A DNA stretch of 64,000 bases from JAGNRR01 sp965230665 (GCA_965230665.1 CBDDLM010000004.1:1178001-1242000); one strand, 5' to 3'; positions 17,494 through 24,547 are shown, counted from the stretch's first letter. A program made the numbers and translations. The notes: a model not told the origin generated them from the letters alone.

Positions 17494-17943
17494 ATGAAAA
17501 ACGCTCCAACTATAGTCAATCGTTCGGCTAAGTTTCACTTTGCCATAGAGTCGACCTTTACGGCAGGTATGATGCTCGTGGGCACAGAGGTGAAATCGTT
17601 GCGCGAGGGTAAGGCTAGCTTTAATGATACCTTCTGTATTTTTCATGGAGAAGAGCTCTTCATCAAAAACCTTTACATCGCAGAGTACTCCATGGGCACT
17701 TCCAATAATCACGACCCCGTTCGTGAGCGTAAACTGCTCCTAAATAGACAAGAGCTAAATAAAATCTTGAATAAGAAAAAAGAAAAAGGGTACACAATTG
17801 TACCCTTGAAAATCTTCTTCACTGAAAGTGGTTTTGCTAAAATCGATATTGCTCTTGCAAAAGGTAAAAAAACCTACGATAAGCGTGAGAGCATTAAACG
17901 TAAAGATCAAGAACGCGACCTCAAACGCAATATGCGTTACTAG
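17494..17943 (+). CDS. smpB: SsrA-binding protein (trans-translation)
   Basis: Binds tmRNA and brings it to stalled ribosomes. 149 residues, normal length. Signature blocks: NRSAKFHFAIESTFTAGMMLVGTEVKSLREGKASF, then GYTIVPLKIFF, and the basic C-terminal tail KGKKTYDKRESIKRKDQERDLKR. Its TAG stop overlaps the TAG of the convergent DUF3127 gene by three bases. The tmRNA gene itself is not in this window. Confidence 0.97.
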   Translation: MKNAPTIVNRSAKFHFAIESTFTAGMMLVGTEVKSLREGKASFNDTFCIFHGEELFIKNLYIAEYSMGTSNNHDPVRERKLLLNRQELNKILNKKKEKGYTIVPLKIFFTESGFAKIDIALAKGKKTYDKRESIKRKDQERDLKRNMRY

Positions 17944-18338
17944 AAGGGCAAATCACTATCGTCGCCTCCACCTTGCGGACTTACTATATTAGCATCAGTC
18001 TTCGGTGCCGAAGCAGCAGATGGCGGTGCGGGTTGTGCCGCAGCTTGACCTTCTAAACGCCATGCTTCTAAATTCGTAATATAACCAATTGTACCATCTT
18101 GGCGGGTCCATTTACTTCCTCTTAGATTAAAATGTACTTTAATCATATCACCTTCGTTCATATTGTCAATTAAAGAACAACGGTCTTGGGTTAATTGAAA
18201 TTTCAAATAATCGTGATATACATTGCCATTAATTTCTTTAGGACATTCTACTACAAACTCTCTTTTCTTAAACGTCTCTTTTATTTGTTGAACATCATAC
18301 TTTTCAATCAATTTTCCGCTTACATCAAAACTTGCCAT
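17940..18338 (-). CDS. DUF3127 protein, OB-fold/SSB-like
   Basis: About 132 residues from the ATG at 18338; the longer frame from 18437 runs into the divergent gene and is rejected. The body KLIEKYDVQQIKETFKKREFVVE ... MIKVHFNLRGSKWTRQDG ... NLEAWRLEG is the DUF3127 pattern, an OB-fold related to single-stranded-DNA-binding protein. After a Pro/Ala linker it ends in GGGDDSDLPF, very like the acidic SSB C-terminal tip (DDDIPF) that recruits partner proteins. ssDNA binding is inference. Confidence 0.85.
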   Translation of the reverse strand: MASFDVSGKLIEKYDVQQIKETFKKREFVVECPKEINGNVYHDYLKFQLTQDRCSLIDNMNEGDMIKVHFNLRGSKWTRQDGTIGYITNLEAWRLEGQAAAQPAPPSAASAPKTDANIVSPQGGGDDSDLPF

Positions 18339-18384
18339 AATATATTTACTTTTAGTGCCCCGAAAGTAGTTGATTTTAGGAATC

Positions 18385-19155
18385 ATGCGCAAAATTATAG
18401 TCTTCAGTTTTCTACAAGTATTACTCATTTTATCCATAGGGTGTAAAACACGTTATACTCCAGTACGATCTCAGTTTAACAACCTGAAAGTGGCATCTGG
18501 AGAGGATACCGTTGGGCACTTGATTACGCCACAATTTTTGGATCCTTATCGTAAAAAATTGCAGGACTCTTTTTCTACTGTAATTGCGACCACTACTGGA
18601 AAGCTCGTCAAGCGGAGGCCTGGAGGCAGTTTAGGCAATCTGGTCACTGCATCTATTTTGCGGTACTATCATCAGTATATGAACCTCAGTAAAGAACCTA
18701 TTACAGGTCGTACAAAACCTCTTTTCATCTTAATGAATTATGGCGGAATTCGGTTAAAGGAAATTGCACAAGGTGATATCACAATCGGTAAAATATTCGA
18801 ACTCCTTCCTTTTGAAAATACTTTAGTCCAAGTAGAAATTAGTGGTGTAACACTGTCCAAGCTACTTCGACAAATTGATACGCAAGGTGGGTGGCCTACT
18901 CTGGATGCGGATTTTCCTTATGAACATGGGACAACTCAAGAAGAAAAAAAGGCTGCTACCCTTCAAGAAATCGAAAATGAGCAACATATCCTACTGATAA
19001 CAAACAACTATATCGCACAAGGTGGTGACAATTGTTCTGTCTTAAAAACTTTGCCACAAAACGATACACAAATACTTTTGCGAAACGTAGTCATTGATTA
19101 TTTAAAGAGTCAAAAAACAATTACTCCAGATAATGAAGATTACTTTGTAAAATAG
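18385..19155 (+). CDS. 5'-nucleotidase C-terminal-domain lipoprotein
   Basis: The protein has 256 residues from the ATG at 18385. Lipoprotein signal with lipobox LSIGC (MRKIIVFSFLQVLLILSIGCK). The rest matches the C-terminal substrate-binding domain of UshA-type 5'-nucleotidases (LGNLVTASILRYYH, MNYGGIRL, GDITIGKIFELLPFENTLVQVEISGVTL, NNYIAQGGDN). The catalytic metallophosphatase domain is absent. In many Bacteroidota the two halves are split in adjacent genes, but the next gene here is an FKBP isomerase, not a phosphatase. Likely periplasmic, membrane-anchored. Confidence 0.8.
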   Translation: MRKIIVFSFLQVLLILSIGCKTRYTPVRSQFNNLKVASGEDTVGHLITPQFLDPYRKKLQDSFSTVIATTTGKLVKRRPGGSLGNLVTASILRYYHQYMNLSKEPITGRTKPLFILMNYGGIRLKEIAQGDITIGKIFELLPFENTLVQVEISGVTLSKLLRQIDTQGGWPTLDADFPYEHGTTQEEKKAATLQEIENEQHILLITNNYIAQGGDNCSVLKTLPQNDTQILLRNVVIDYLKSQKTITPDNEDYFVK

Positions 19156-19163
19156 AATACTTC

Positions 19164-19595
19164 ATGAATTTACAAGATTTACTAAATAAAAAGAAACAAG
19201 AAAGAAATCAAAAAATGATAGAAGAAGGACAAGCTTTTTTAGCTGAAAACAAGAAAAGAGAGGGTGTTGTGGAGCTAGAAAGTGGCTTACAATACGAAAT
19301 TATGACAGAGGGTACAGGCCCTAAACCAGTAGCCAGCGATACCGTTACCTGCCATTATCATGGAACGCTAATTGACGGAACCGTGTTTGATAGCAGTGTA
19401 CAGCGTGGCCAGCCAGCTAGTTTCCCTTTAAATATGGTAATTACGGGTTGGACAGAGGCTTTACAGCTTATGCCTACGGGTAGTAAATGGAAATTATTCT
19501 TACCACCACACCTTGCTTATGGTGATCGACAAGCTGGTGCTCATATTAAGCCAAATTCTACCTTAATATTTGAGGTTGAACTCTTGTCTTTTTAA
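19164..19595 (+). CDS. FKBP-type peptidyl-prolyl cis-trans isomerase
   Basis: The protein has 143 residues, no signal peptide, so cytoplasmic. A 30-residue charged helix (LLNKKKQERNQKMIEEGQAFLAENKKREG) precedes an FKBP domain: VTCHYHGTLIDGTVFDSS, the TGWTEALQLMPTGSKWKLFLPPHLAYGDR block and STLIFEVELLSF. The helical arm and the GVVELESGLQYEIMTEGTG lead-in match the FkpA/Mip-like architecture without export. It lies 8 bases after the previous gene and is probably co-transcribed. Confidence 0.92.
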   Translation: MNLQDLLNKKKQERNQKMIEEGQAFLAENKKREGVVELESGLQYEIMTEGTGPKPVASDTVTCHYHGTLIDGTVFDSSVQRGQPASFPLNMVITGWTEALQLMPTGSKWKLFLPPHLAYGDRQAGAHIKPNSTLIFEVELLSF

Positions 19596-19613
19596 GAAAA
19601 TAGACTATTTTCG
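19596..19613 (+). promoter_or_regulatory. Short inverted repeat with -7-like box before the tRNA genes
   Basis: gaaaata / tattttc (19596-19602, 19606-19612) forms a small AT-rich hairpin. Its right arm overlaps TATTTTCG, a one-mismatch -7 element about 55 bases before tRNA-Ser. It could be the tRNA promoter or a weak end for the FKBP transcript. Confidence 0.3.
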
Positions 19614-19668
19614 CCGTCCGTTCCGAAGTAATGAGGAATTTGGAAGCTCTTATTTTAAGATCAATATT

Positions 19669-19752
19669 GGAGAGGTGCTAGAGTGGTAATAGAGCGGATT
19701 GCTAATCCGTGAACGGGAAACCGTTCCCAGGGTTCGAGTCCCTGTCTCTCCG
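19669..19752 (+). tRNA. tRNA-Ser (anticodon GCT)
   Basis: Acceptor arm ggagagg pairs with tctctcc (19745-19751) plus discriminator G. The anticodon arm is gcggatt-GCT-aatccgt. A long variable arm, gaacgggaaaccgttc, is the class II mark of tRNA-Ser. T arm cagggttcgagtccctg. 84 nt; CCA is not encoded. Confidence 0.95.
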
Positions 19753-19881
19753 CTGGCTTCGTGAATCCAACCTGACAGTAGGCTTATTGTCAAGTGATTG
19801 CGGAAAGTCGAAGGGTAAAATATAGAGAAGGTCAACTCTTAAACATAGGCAATGAACTGGTTCATCTTTGATGAACAAGCT

Positions 19882-19955
19882 CGGGAGGTAGTTCAGCTCG
19901 GTAGAATACATGGTTTGGGACCATGGGGTCGCAGGTTCGAATCCTGTCCTCCCGA
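19882..19955 (+). tRNA. tRNA-Pro (anticodon TGG)
   Basis: Acceptor cgggagg pairs with cctcccg, discriminator A. Anticodon arm catgg-tttGGGa-ccatg gives the seven-base loop TTTGGGA and the anticodon TGG. T arm gcaggttcgaatcctgt. 74 nt, no encoded CCA. Its 3' end is the integration site of the island that follows. Confidence 0.95.
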
Positions 19956-19957
19956 CT
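19944..19957 (+). repeat. att repeat, tRNA-proximal copy
   Basis: ctgtcctcccgact, the last bases of tRNA-Pro plus two. Identical to 22783-22796. Confidence 0.75.
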
Positions 19958-19962
19958 AAGAT

Positions 19963-20008
19963 AAAGCTCAAAACCTTTAATATTAAGGGTTTTGGGCTTT
20001 TCTTTTTT
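19963..20008 (+). terminator. Terminator of the tRNA transcript
   Basis: A 16-base arm aaagctcaaaaccttt (19963-19978) pairs with aagggttttgggcttt (19985-20000), allowing G-T pairs, and a T-rich tail follows. It lies inside the island end, so the element brought a new terminator for the tRNA gene. Confidence 0.85.
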
Positions 20009-20317
20009 ATAAATCCCCTTATTTTTCCCATAATTAATATAAAACTCTATGTTTCTTATAACGTAACAAATCGCTCAGATTGAAGTTTGGAGCCAAACGT
20101 GGGGGTGCAGCCCAAAAAACCATTCTAATATCTAATCTCGTGGTATGTAGTTATTCGCTCTACAACCGTGAAAAATAATCTGATACCACTAGATAGGGCT
20201 TTTAAGAATAAATCGATTCAATATTTCCCTATTCTGTTGCTCTATTTCCGTATGCACGTTCGAATCAAGATTAAACCCTAACTTTCGGTAACCTTTACAA
20301 TATAAGAGACCAAACAA
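20009..20317 (+). ncRNA. Non-coding left part of the island, possible structured RNA
   Basis: No gene is visible. A nested structure can be drawn at 20129-20194: outer atcta / tagat, then gtggtat (20140-20146) with ataccac (20183-20189), and an inner gtag / ctac hairpin (20147-20150, 20160-20163). It could be a structured RNA, an operator or part of the recombination site. The evidence is only these pairings. Confidence 0.25.
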
Positions 20318-20872
20318 ATGCACGGAACAGTATTTAACCCCAATTTCAATATTCAAGAAGAAGACTTAGAATATACATATCAAAAAGAGTTGACAATAAA
20401 ACTTGATAATACCTCTTGCGAGTTTGACCAAAATATTCTTAATGAGATTATACTTTGGAAAGTGAATCGTTATGCAAAGTTCAGAAGTGATGTAATCCAA
20501 TTAGTCAATTCAATAAATCCAACTAGTTCAAAGCTAGACATTGTAAAAACCAGATTAATATTAACAGAACTGCTTAATACAAAAGGGGTTCAACTAACTA
20601 TGGCTTCCACCATTCTAAGATTTAGGAATCCCAACATCTATCAAATCATTGACCAACGTGTTTACAGAATTATATATCCTAATCAAGTATTAAAAATCAA
20701 TACTTATAAAAGCGAGAAGAATATTGAATTTCAAATTAATTTGTACATCAAATATTTAGACGACCTCAGAAATGTTTGCAATAATCTACAAATCCGATTT
20801 GACAAATCCGATAGAATACTATATAATGCAGATATCAGAATCAATAAAAGTGTGAAATTGAATAATTATTGA
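20318..20872 (+). CDS. HhH-GPD-like hypothetical protein of the island
   Basis: The protein has 184 residues with no signal or membrane segment. The middle, LLNTKGVQLTMASTILRFRNPNIYQIIDQRVYRIIY, has the pattern of helix-hairpin-helix glycosylase-like proteins (KGV.l..AS.iLrf.nP..y.iiD.RvyR), where the Asp would occupy the catalytic-aspartate position of HhH-GPD enzymes. The family of such small proteins is uncharacterised as far as I know. The gene is AT-rich compared with core genes and lies 87 bases before the AbiC-like gene on the same strand, suggesting a two-gene operon. DNA binding or glycosylase activity is inference. Confidence 0.5.
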   Translation: MHGTVFNPNFNIQEEDLEYTYQKELTIKLDNTSCEFDQNILNEIILWKVNRYAKFRSDVIQLVNSINPTSSKLDIVKTRLILTELLNTKGVQLTMASTILRFRNPNIYQIIDQRVYRIIYPNQVLKINTYKSEKNIEFQINLYIKYLDDLRNVCNNLQIRFDKSDRILYNADIRINKSVKLNNY

Positions 20873-20959
20873 AAACCCTAGGTATAAGATATTAATAGTA
20901 TTAGATTTAAGGTAAATATTCAATATAATTCTACTTCCTATTACTTATAATTATTCTAA

Positions 20960-22204
20960 ATGTTTGATAATGACAGTAAAAATGTAAGAGATGCCAAGAA
21001 ATGGTTAGGTATAATATTGGTTGGCGTACTATTCTTTATACTATTTATTTATGTCTATCGATTAGCATATTATTTTCTCAATGAAGAACATCATTATATG
21101 TTATGGGAAGCAAACCCTGCAACCGCAGGACAATATGGTGATCTAATAGGAGGCGTGGTAGGAACTGCTGTAGCTCTTCTTAGTGTAATATTACTCTTCA
21201 TAACTTTAAACAATCAACAAAAAAACTATAGAAAAGAGAGATTTGAGAATAGGTTCTTTGAACTAATAAGTTCCTATAGAGCTATAGTAGATGAAATGAA
21301 TATTGCTGATAAGGTATATGGTCGCAAATGCTTCCTCAGAATGTACAAAGAATTCGAAAGTTTATATGAAGTATGCGAGAATATATACACTACTAATAAA
21401 CTTACGATATTTGACAAATGCCCATTGGAAGAAATTGATACTTACAAATCAATTTACGGAGAGGATTTTCAAAAGCAGTATACGAATTCAAAAATATGTG
21501 AAGTAGCTTATCAAATATTTTTTAGCGGCATAGGGTTGAGTTCGGAAAAATATCTAGCAGGTGGCTCTGAAATTGACTCTAATTATTTTGACCTAATAAA
21601 GCAGGAACTAAAAAGTATACAAGAAAAATATACCGCTTTTTTACTTGATGACACCAATAAGGTTCTTGAGCAAAATGCGGGATATACGAAGAAAGAAAAA
21701 GTCTTTGGCATTGGAGTGTCTAATACGGGTAATGTCTTACCACTATATAATGTTTCCCCACAGACGTTACCCTATCGTCATTATGAATTTCACCCGTACC
21801 AAATAAAAACTAAACACACCACAGTATTAGTAAACTATTTTCCTTTCGATGGACATATTTCAAGGTTAGGGCATTACTACAGACATTTATTTCAAATTGT
21901 TCGATACGTAGTGCAACAAGAGCAGTATTTATTAAGTAAATCAGAAGTTCTGGAATTCCTAAAGATACTCCGAACCCAAATGTCAAATCATGAACAAATA
22001 CTACTTTACTACAATAGTGTGGCTGGGGTTGGTGATCGATGGATTAGAGATGACAGAAACGGAAATAAAAACTACCTTTTAGAGTATCGAATGATTCATA
22101 ATATACCATTTCCATTAGCAAAATTTGGAATCAATATAGAAGAAAGATTCAAAAATCAAATGGAGAGTAATGATGACATATTTGAGTGGCAATGGAGTAA
22201 TTAA
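20960..22204 (+). CDS. Putative phage abortive-infection protein (putAbiC-like)
   Basis: The protein has 414 residues. Two membrane segments near the N-terminus (about residues 15-40, LGIILVGVLFFILFIYVYRL, and 62-83, LIGGVVGTAVALLSVILLFI) precede a cytosolic part. The block RKERFENRFFELISSYRAIVDEMN, then GRKCFLRMYKEFESLY, and later HISRLGHYYRHLFQIVRYV with FLKILRTQMSNHEQILLYYNSV, follow the layout of the putAbiC family (putative phage abortive infection protein). Such proteins are thought to stop phage growth by a membrane-associated response; the mechanism is not known. Its stop abuts that of the convergent integrase fragment. It sits on an integrated island, which fits a defence role. Confidence 0.7.
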   Translation: MFDNDSKNVRDAKKWLGIILVGVLFFILFIYVYRLAYYFLNEEHHYMLWEANPATAGQYGDLIGGVVGTAVALLSVILLFITLNNQQKNYRKERFENRFFELISSYRAIVDEMNIADKVYGRKCFLRMYKEFESLYEVCENIYTTNKLTIFDKCPLEEIDTYKSIYGEDFQKQYTNSKICEVAYQIFFSGIGLSSEKYLAGGSEIDSNYFDLIKQELKSIQEKYTAFLLDDTNKVLEQNAGYTKKEKVFGIGVSNTGNVLPLYNVSPQTLPYRHYEFHPYQIKTKHTTVLVNYFPFDGHISRLGHYYRHLFQIVRYVVQQEQYLLSKSEVLEFLKILRTQMSNHEQILLYYNSVAGVGDRWIRDDRNGNKNYLLEYRMIHNIPFPLAKFGINIEERFKNQMESNDDIFEWQWSN

Positions 22205-22612
22205 CTAATCACTTTCATCAAAAAGTGTCTTTGTAACCGATTTTGAAACACCTGAGAATTTACCTTTTAAATAGTCCTTTTCTAAAGAAGAACCTGCCCT
22301 TATAGTTTTATTATCATTAGCTCTGAAGAATTTAGATTCACCGAACTCATTCTTATGTATATGCTCTTCTTTTAGGGTACTCTCTTTATATCGTTTGTCT
22401 ATAAAAGACCACATCTCAGACAGCCTAAGATTGACCTCCTGATAGAAAATAGCATTTTCTTTGGTTTGATTCAATCGTTGTTTCTTCTTGCTCCAATGGG
22501 CTGTATCAATGGTAATATTCGTTGATGTTGTTTGGTCAATGCCTTTACCTTTTAATCGTAAGTGAAGTGTTGATTGTTTGGATTCTTTTTTCGTAATAAA
22601 ATTAATTGTCAT
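22205..22612 (-). pseudogene. Truncated tyrosine recombinase (arm-binding domain only)
   Basis: About 135 residues from the ATG at 22612. TLHLRLKGKGIDQTTSTNI followed by IDTAHWSKKKQRLN and a helix EVNLRLSEMWSFIDKRYKE is the N-terminal arm-type DNA-binding domain of Bacteroidota integrases (ylRl.g ... i...W..kk.r.). The core-binding domain and the catalytic R...H-R...Y domain are missing; the frame ends where the AbiC-like gene begins on the other strand. The last ~50 residues look unlike an integrase. It is adjacent to the att repeat at 22783. Either a decayed integrase or a small arm-binding factor. Confidence 0.6.
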
Positions 22613-22670
22613 AAGTCTTTTTAAATTAGGTGTCAATCATTGAGAATTTCCCCTAATTTTCCCCGCAAAA

Positions 22671-22775
22671 TTCTGAACTTGTGCGAAGGGTACCAAGCCT
22701 AACACGAACCATTAACCCCGCAATCACTGATGTTATAGTTATGCGAATATTTCTGCGAACTTGTACGATAGTACC
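22671..22775 (+). repeat. Pair of ~24-bp direct repeats near the integrase and att
   Basis: ttctgaacttgtgcgaaggg and tacc (22671-22694) and ttctgcgaacttgtacgata with gtacc (22751-22775) are imperfect copies 80 bp apart. They lie between the integrase fragment and the att repeat, where arm-type binding sites are expected. Confidence 0.5.
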
Positions 22776-22782
22776 TTGAGGG

Positions 22783-22796
22783 CTGTCCTCCCGACT
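22783..22796 (+). repeat. att repeat, distal copy
   Basis: ctgtcctcccgact, identical to the tRNA-Pro 3' end. Confidence 0.75.
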
Positions 22797-22806
22797 TTTA
22801 AAAATT

Positions 22807-22837
22807 AAACCTAGTCAATATGACTAGGTTTTTTTGT
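22807..22837 (+). terminator. Terminator after the distal att repeat
   Basis: aaacctagtca / tgactaggttt (22807-22817, 22821-22831) with loop ata and a T-run. It may be the original terminator of tRNA-Pro, pushed away by the insertion. Confidence 0.85.
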
Positions 22838-23148
22838 TTGGGACAAACCATCAAGCTCGCTTGAATGGATTGGTACAAATAAAAAATGTACACTAGTACA
22901 GGCTTAATTTTTAAAATGTCTACCCACTTTCAGGATCAGCGCAGCTCATCCTGTCTTTTTCATCTATACCATTTAGTTTACAGGGACCATGAGGACGTCA
23001 TGTAAAGCGTGATCCTCCCGACAAATCAATCTAAGCGATTGATAATCGAGTTCTTCTGACAATATGTGCGTAAAAACGTGCGTATTGTTGGAAGGGGTTT
23101 TAATTTTAATAAACCTAGTAACCTTTAATCGAAAAACGTAATTAGTAC
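22838..23148. other. Gene-free stretch with palindromes and a third att-like remnant
   Basis: No gene is seen. It holds a near-perfect inverted repeat caggat-c-agc-gca-gct-c-atcctg (22931-22953) followed by tctttttc, terminator-like; a 10-bp match tcctcccgac (23013-23022) to the tRNA-Pro 3' end, partly inside a weak hairpin; and the left 19-bp cassette repeat at 23066. It reads as scar tissue from repeated insertion at tRNA-Pro. Confidence 0.45.
23066..23084 (+). repeat. Cassette repeat, left copy
   Basis: gtgcgtaaaaacgtgcgta, internally a doubled gtgcgta. With flanks (23060-23087) an RNA copy folds to a 12-bp stem with G-U pairs and an AAAA loop. 17 of 19 bases equal the right copy at 23807. 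Confidence 0.6.
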
Positions 23149-23790
23149 ATGGAAGAAATCATAAAATTCATAGAAAGAGATGATTTATCAAAGTCACCCA
23201 GTGCTTGGAGCCCTGAACCATTTCCAAATCCATTCGAAATTAATGCAGAAGACTTCTTAGAATATGCTGAATCTGATCTACAAGATGATTCTCCAAAATC
23301 TTTAATAAACTCACTGGGAAATATCAAAAAAAGTATCGAAAATAGAATAGATACTCTTCTATATTCTTTTGGCTATTCTAAAAAAATAAAAAAGGAAAAA
23401 TGGAATTTCCCTCGTAAAATAAAATTGCTACAAGAACTTGAGTTAATGTCACCTAAAATTCTAGAAAGAATAAATGCCAAAAGAAACAAACTCGAACATT
23501 CCTATTTGAGACCGAGTAAAGAATCAGTTGAAGATGCTTTTGACGTAGCAAGTTTGTTTATTGCTTACACCAATATGTTCTTAAGTAAAACATATGAGTT
23601 TACAGATTGGGAATTAGAAAATAGTAAACCAAAAAAGTGGGTGAACGTAACATTTAATCTTAGGAATTCTGAATTCGCTTTAGAATTATTCCATGGAAGT
23701 GACACACGAAAGTGCACTGTTAGTTTTAACGATCAAAGCGACTATAAACGCGTATTAAAGCAATGGGTATATAGTATTTCGAACAAGTAA
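23149..23790 (+). CDS. HEPN-like protein with RNKLEH motif, candidate RNase toxin
   Basis: The protein has 213 residues, soluble. Helical region from about residue 48: SLINSLGNIKKSIENRIDTLLYSFGY, then FPRKIKLLQELELMSPKILERINAKRNKLEHSYLRPSKESVEDAFDVASLFIAYTNMFL. The RNKLEH segment fits the R-[NDH]-x3-H signature of HEPN-domain ribonucleases used in toxin-antitoxin and abortive-infection systems. The C-terminal ~70 residues are a beta-rich extension of unknown role. No antitoxin gene is adjacent. The gene stands alone between two 19-bp direct repeats beside the tRNA-Pro island. Function is predicted from the motif and context only. Confidence 0.6.
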   Translation: MEEIIKFIERDDLSKSPSAWSPEPFPNPFEINAEDFLEYAESDLQDDSPKSLINSLGNIKKSIENRIDTLLYSFGYSKKIKKEKWNFPRKIKLLQELELMSPKILERINAKRNKLEHSYLRPSKESVEDAFDVASLFIAYTNMFLSKTYEFTDWELENSKPKKWVNVTFNLRNSEFALELFHGSDTRKCTVSFNDQSDYKRVLKQWVYSISNK

Positions 23791-23806
23791 ATTTCTCTAA
23801 AAAAGT

Positions 23807-23825
23807 GTGCTTAAAAATGTGCGTA
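23807..23825 (+). repeat. Cassette repeat, right copy
   Basis: gtgcttaaaaatgtgcgta, 17 of 19 bases identical to the left copy at 23066, 17 bases after the stop of the HEPN-like gene. Confidence 0.6.
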
Positions 23826-23920
23826 CCCCCCCTATATAATAACAACCCAAATACTTAAAAATTTAAAAGTCTAATCATTACCCAATGACCCAAAAGCCTA
23901 ACTCATCCTGTCCACTTGAC

Positions 23921-23952
23921 AAAAGCCTTGACATATTGTCAAGGCTTTTTTA
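23921..23952 (+). terminator. Terminator downstream of the HEPN cassette
   Basis: aaaagccttgac / gtcaaggctttt (23921-23932, 23938-23949) with loop atatt and T tail. It is preceded by atcctgtcc (9 bp of the tRNA-Pro T arm and acceptor region). Confidence 0.9.
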
Positions 23953-24022
23953 TTTATTATTTTAGAGTAATTTAGTGAAAACCCTTTCAATATGTAAATG
24001 GTATTGGAATGTATATTAGAAA

Positions 24023-24427
24023 ATGAAAGCCTTTCTAACAATATTGCTTCTAACATTGGGCTTAAACTCTTTCGCTCAAGAATATTTTACAGTTGACAAG
24101 TTTTGTCAGATTTGTGGTTACCAAGAGGTTTACGATTGCATAGTTTTGAATGGTACTGAATGGAAAATGAAAGACAAGAATATTAGATTAACTTTCAATA
24201 CTAAGGGTGATACTATAAATTGGGATGGTGAAAAATTCCGCTTTACCCAAGTTCAAATAGGTTCGGCTCTTGAAGCAAACGCTACAATCACAACGGGCCT
24301 TTTGATAATAACTGAAGATAACTCTTTCAAATCATTGCATTATCAAGTACCTGTAAAAGGAGGACGTCAATGTCTAATAGATGGGGAAGGCAACATCTAT
24401 TATTTGCACAATCAATACGATAACTGA
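24023..24427 (+). CDS. Small secreted protein of unknown function
   Basis: The protein has 134 residues with a clear signal peptide (MKAFLTILLLTLGLNSFAQ). The mature part has five cysteines, three of them early (FCQICGY, YDC), and a beta-rich sequence (WKMKDKNIRLTFNTKGDTINW ... FRFTQVQIGSALEANATITTG). I do not recognise a family. No sorting domain, so it is periplasmic or lost to the medium. It stands alone between the tRNA island and a small membrane protein. Confidence 0.6.
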   Translation: MKAFLTILLLTLGLNSFAQEYFTVDKFCQICGYQEVYDCIVLNGTEWKMKDKNIRLTFNTKGDTINWDGEKFRFTQVQIGSALEANATITTGLLIITEDNSFKSLHYQVPVKGGRQCLIDGEGNIYYLHNQYDN

Positions 24428-24547
24428 AGAAAAGGAAGAATAAAAAAGGTAACTATTTCCTATCTAACTATAAATGGAATTCAAAAAAAAGAGAAAAAAG
24501 TAACAACTAAAAAAATTGATTGCCACTAAACTGTTACGCAAATAATA

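Larger units (their letters stand above)
19944..22796. mobile_element. Small integrated island at tRNA-Pro, bounded by 14-bp att repeats
   Basis: The 14 bases ctgtcctcccgact occur at the 3' end of tRNA-Pro (19944-19957) and again at 22783-22796, a perfect direct repeat as left by tyrosine-recombinase integration. Between them lie an HhH-like gene, an AbiC-like gene and, next to the far repeat, the N-terminal piece of a tyrosine integrase. About 2.85 kb. The integrase has no catalytic domain, so the element cannot move by itself. Confidence 0.75.

Noticed and set aside
18339..18437. Longer N-terminus for the DUF3127 protein
   Set aside because: It would overlap the divergent lipoprotein gene, and the conserved body begins at MASFDVSGK.
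22931..22953. Another att copy (atcctgtc) at 22948
   Set aside because: The match is part of a near-perfect palindrome that explains it, so the similarity to tRNA-Pro is probably chance.
20009..23148. CRISPR array or retron in the gene-poor tRNA-Pro region
   Set aside because: No regularly spaced identical repeats and no reverse transcriptase or cas gene; the repeats found are pairs only.
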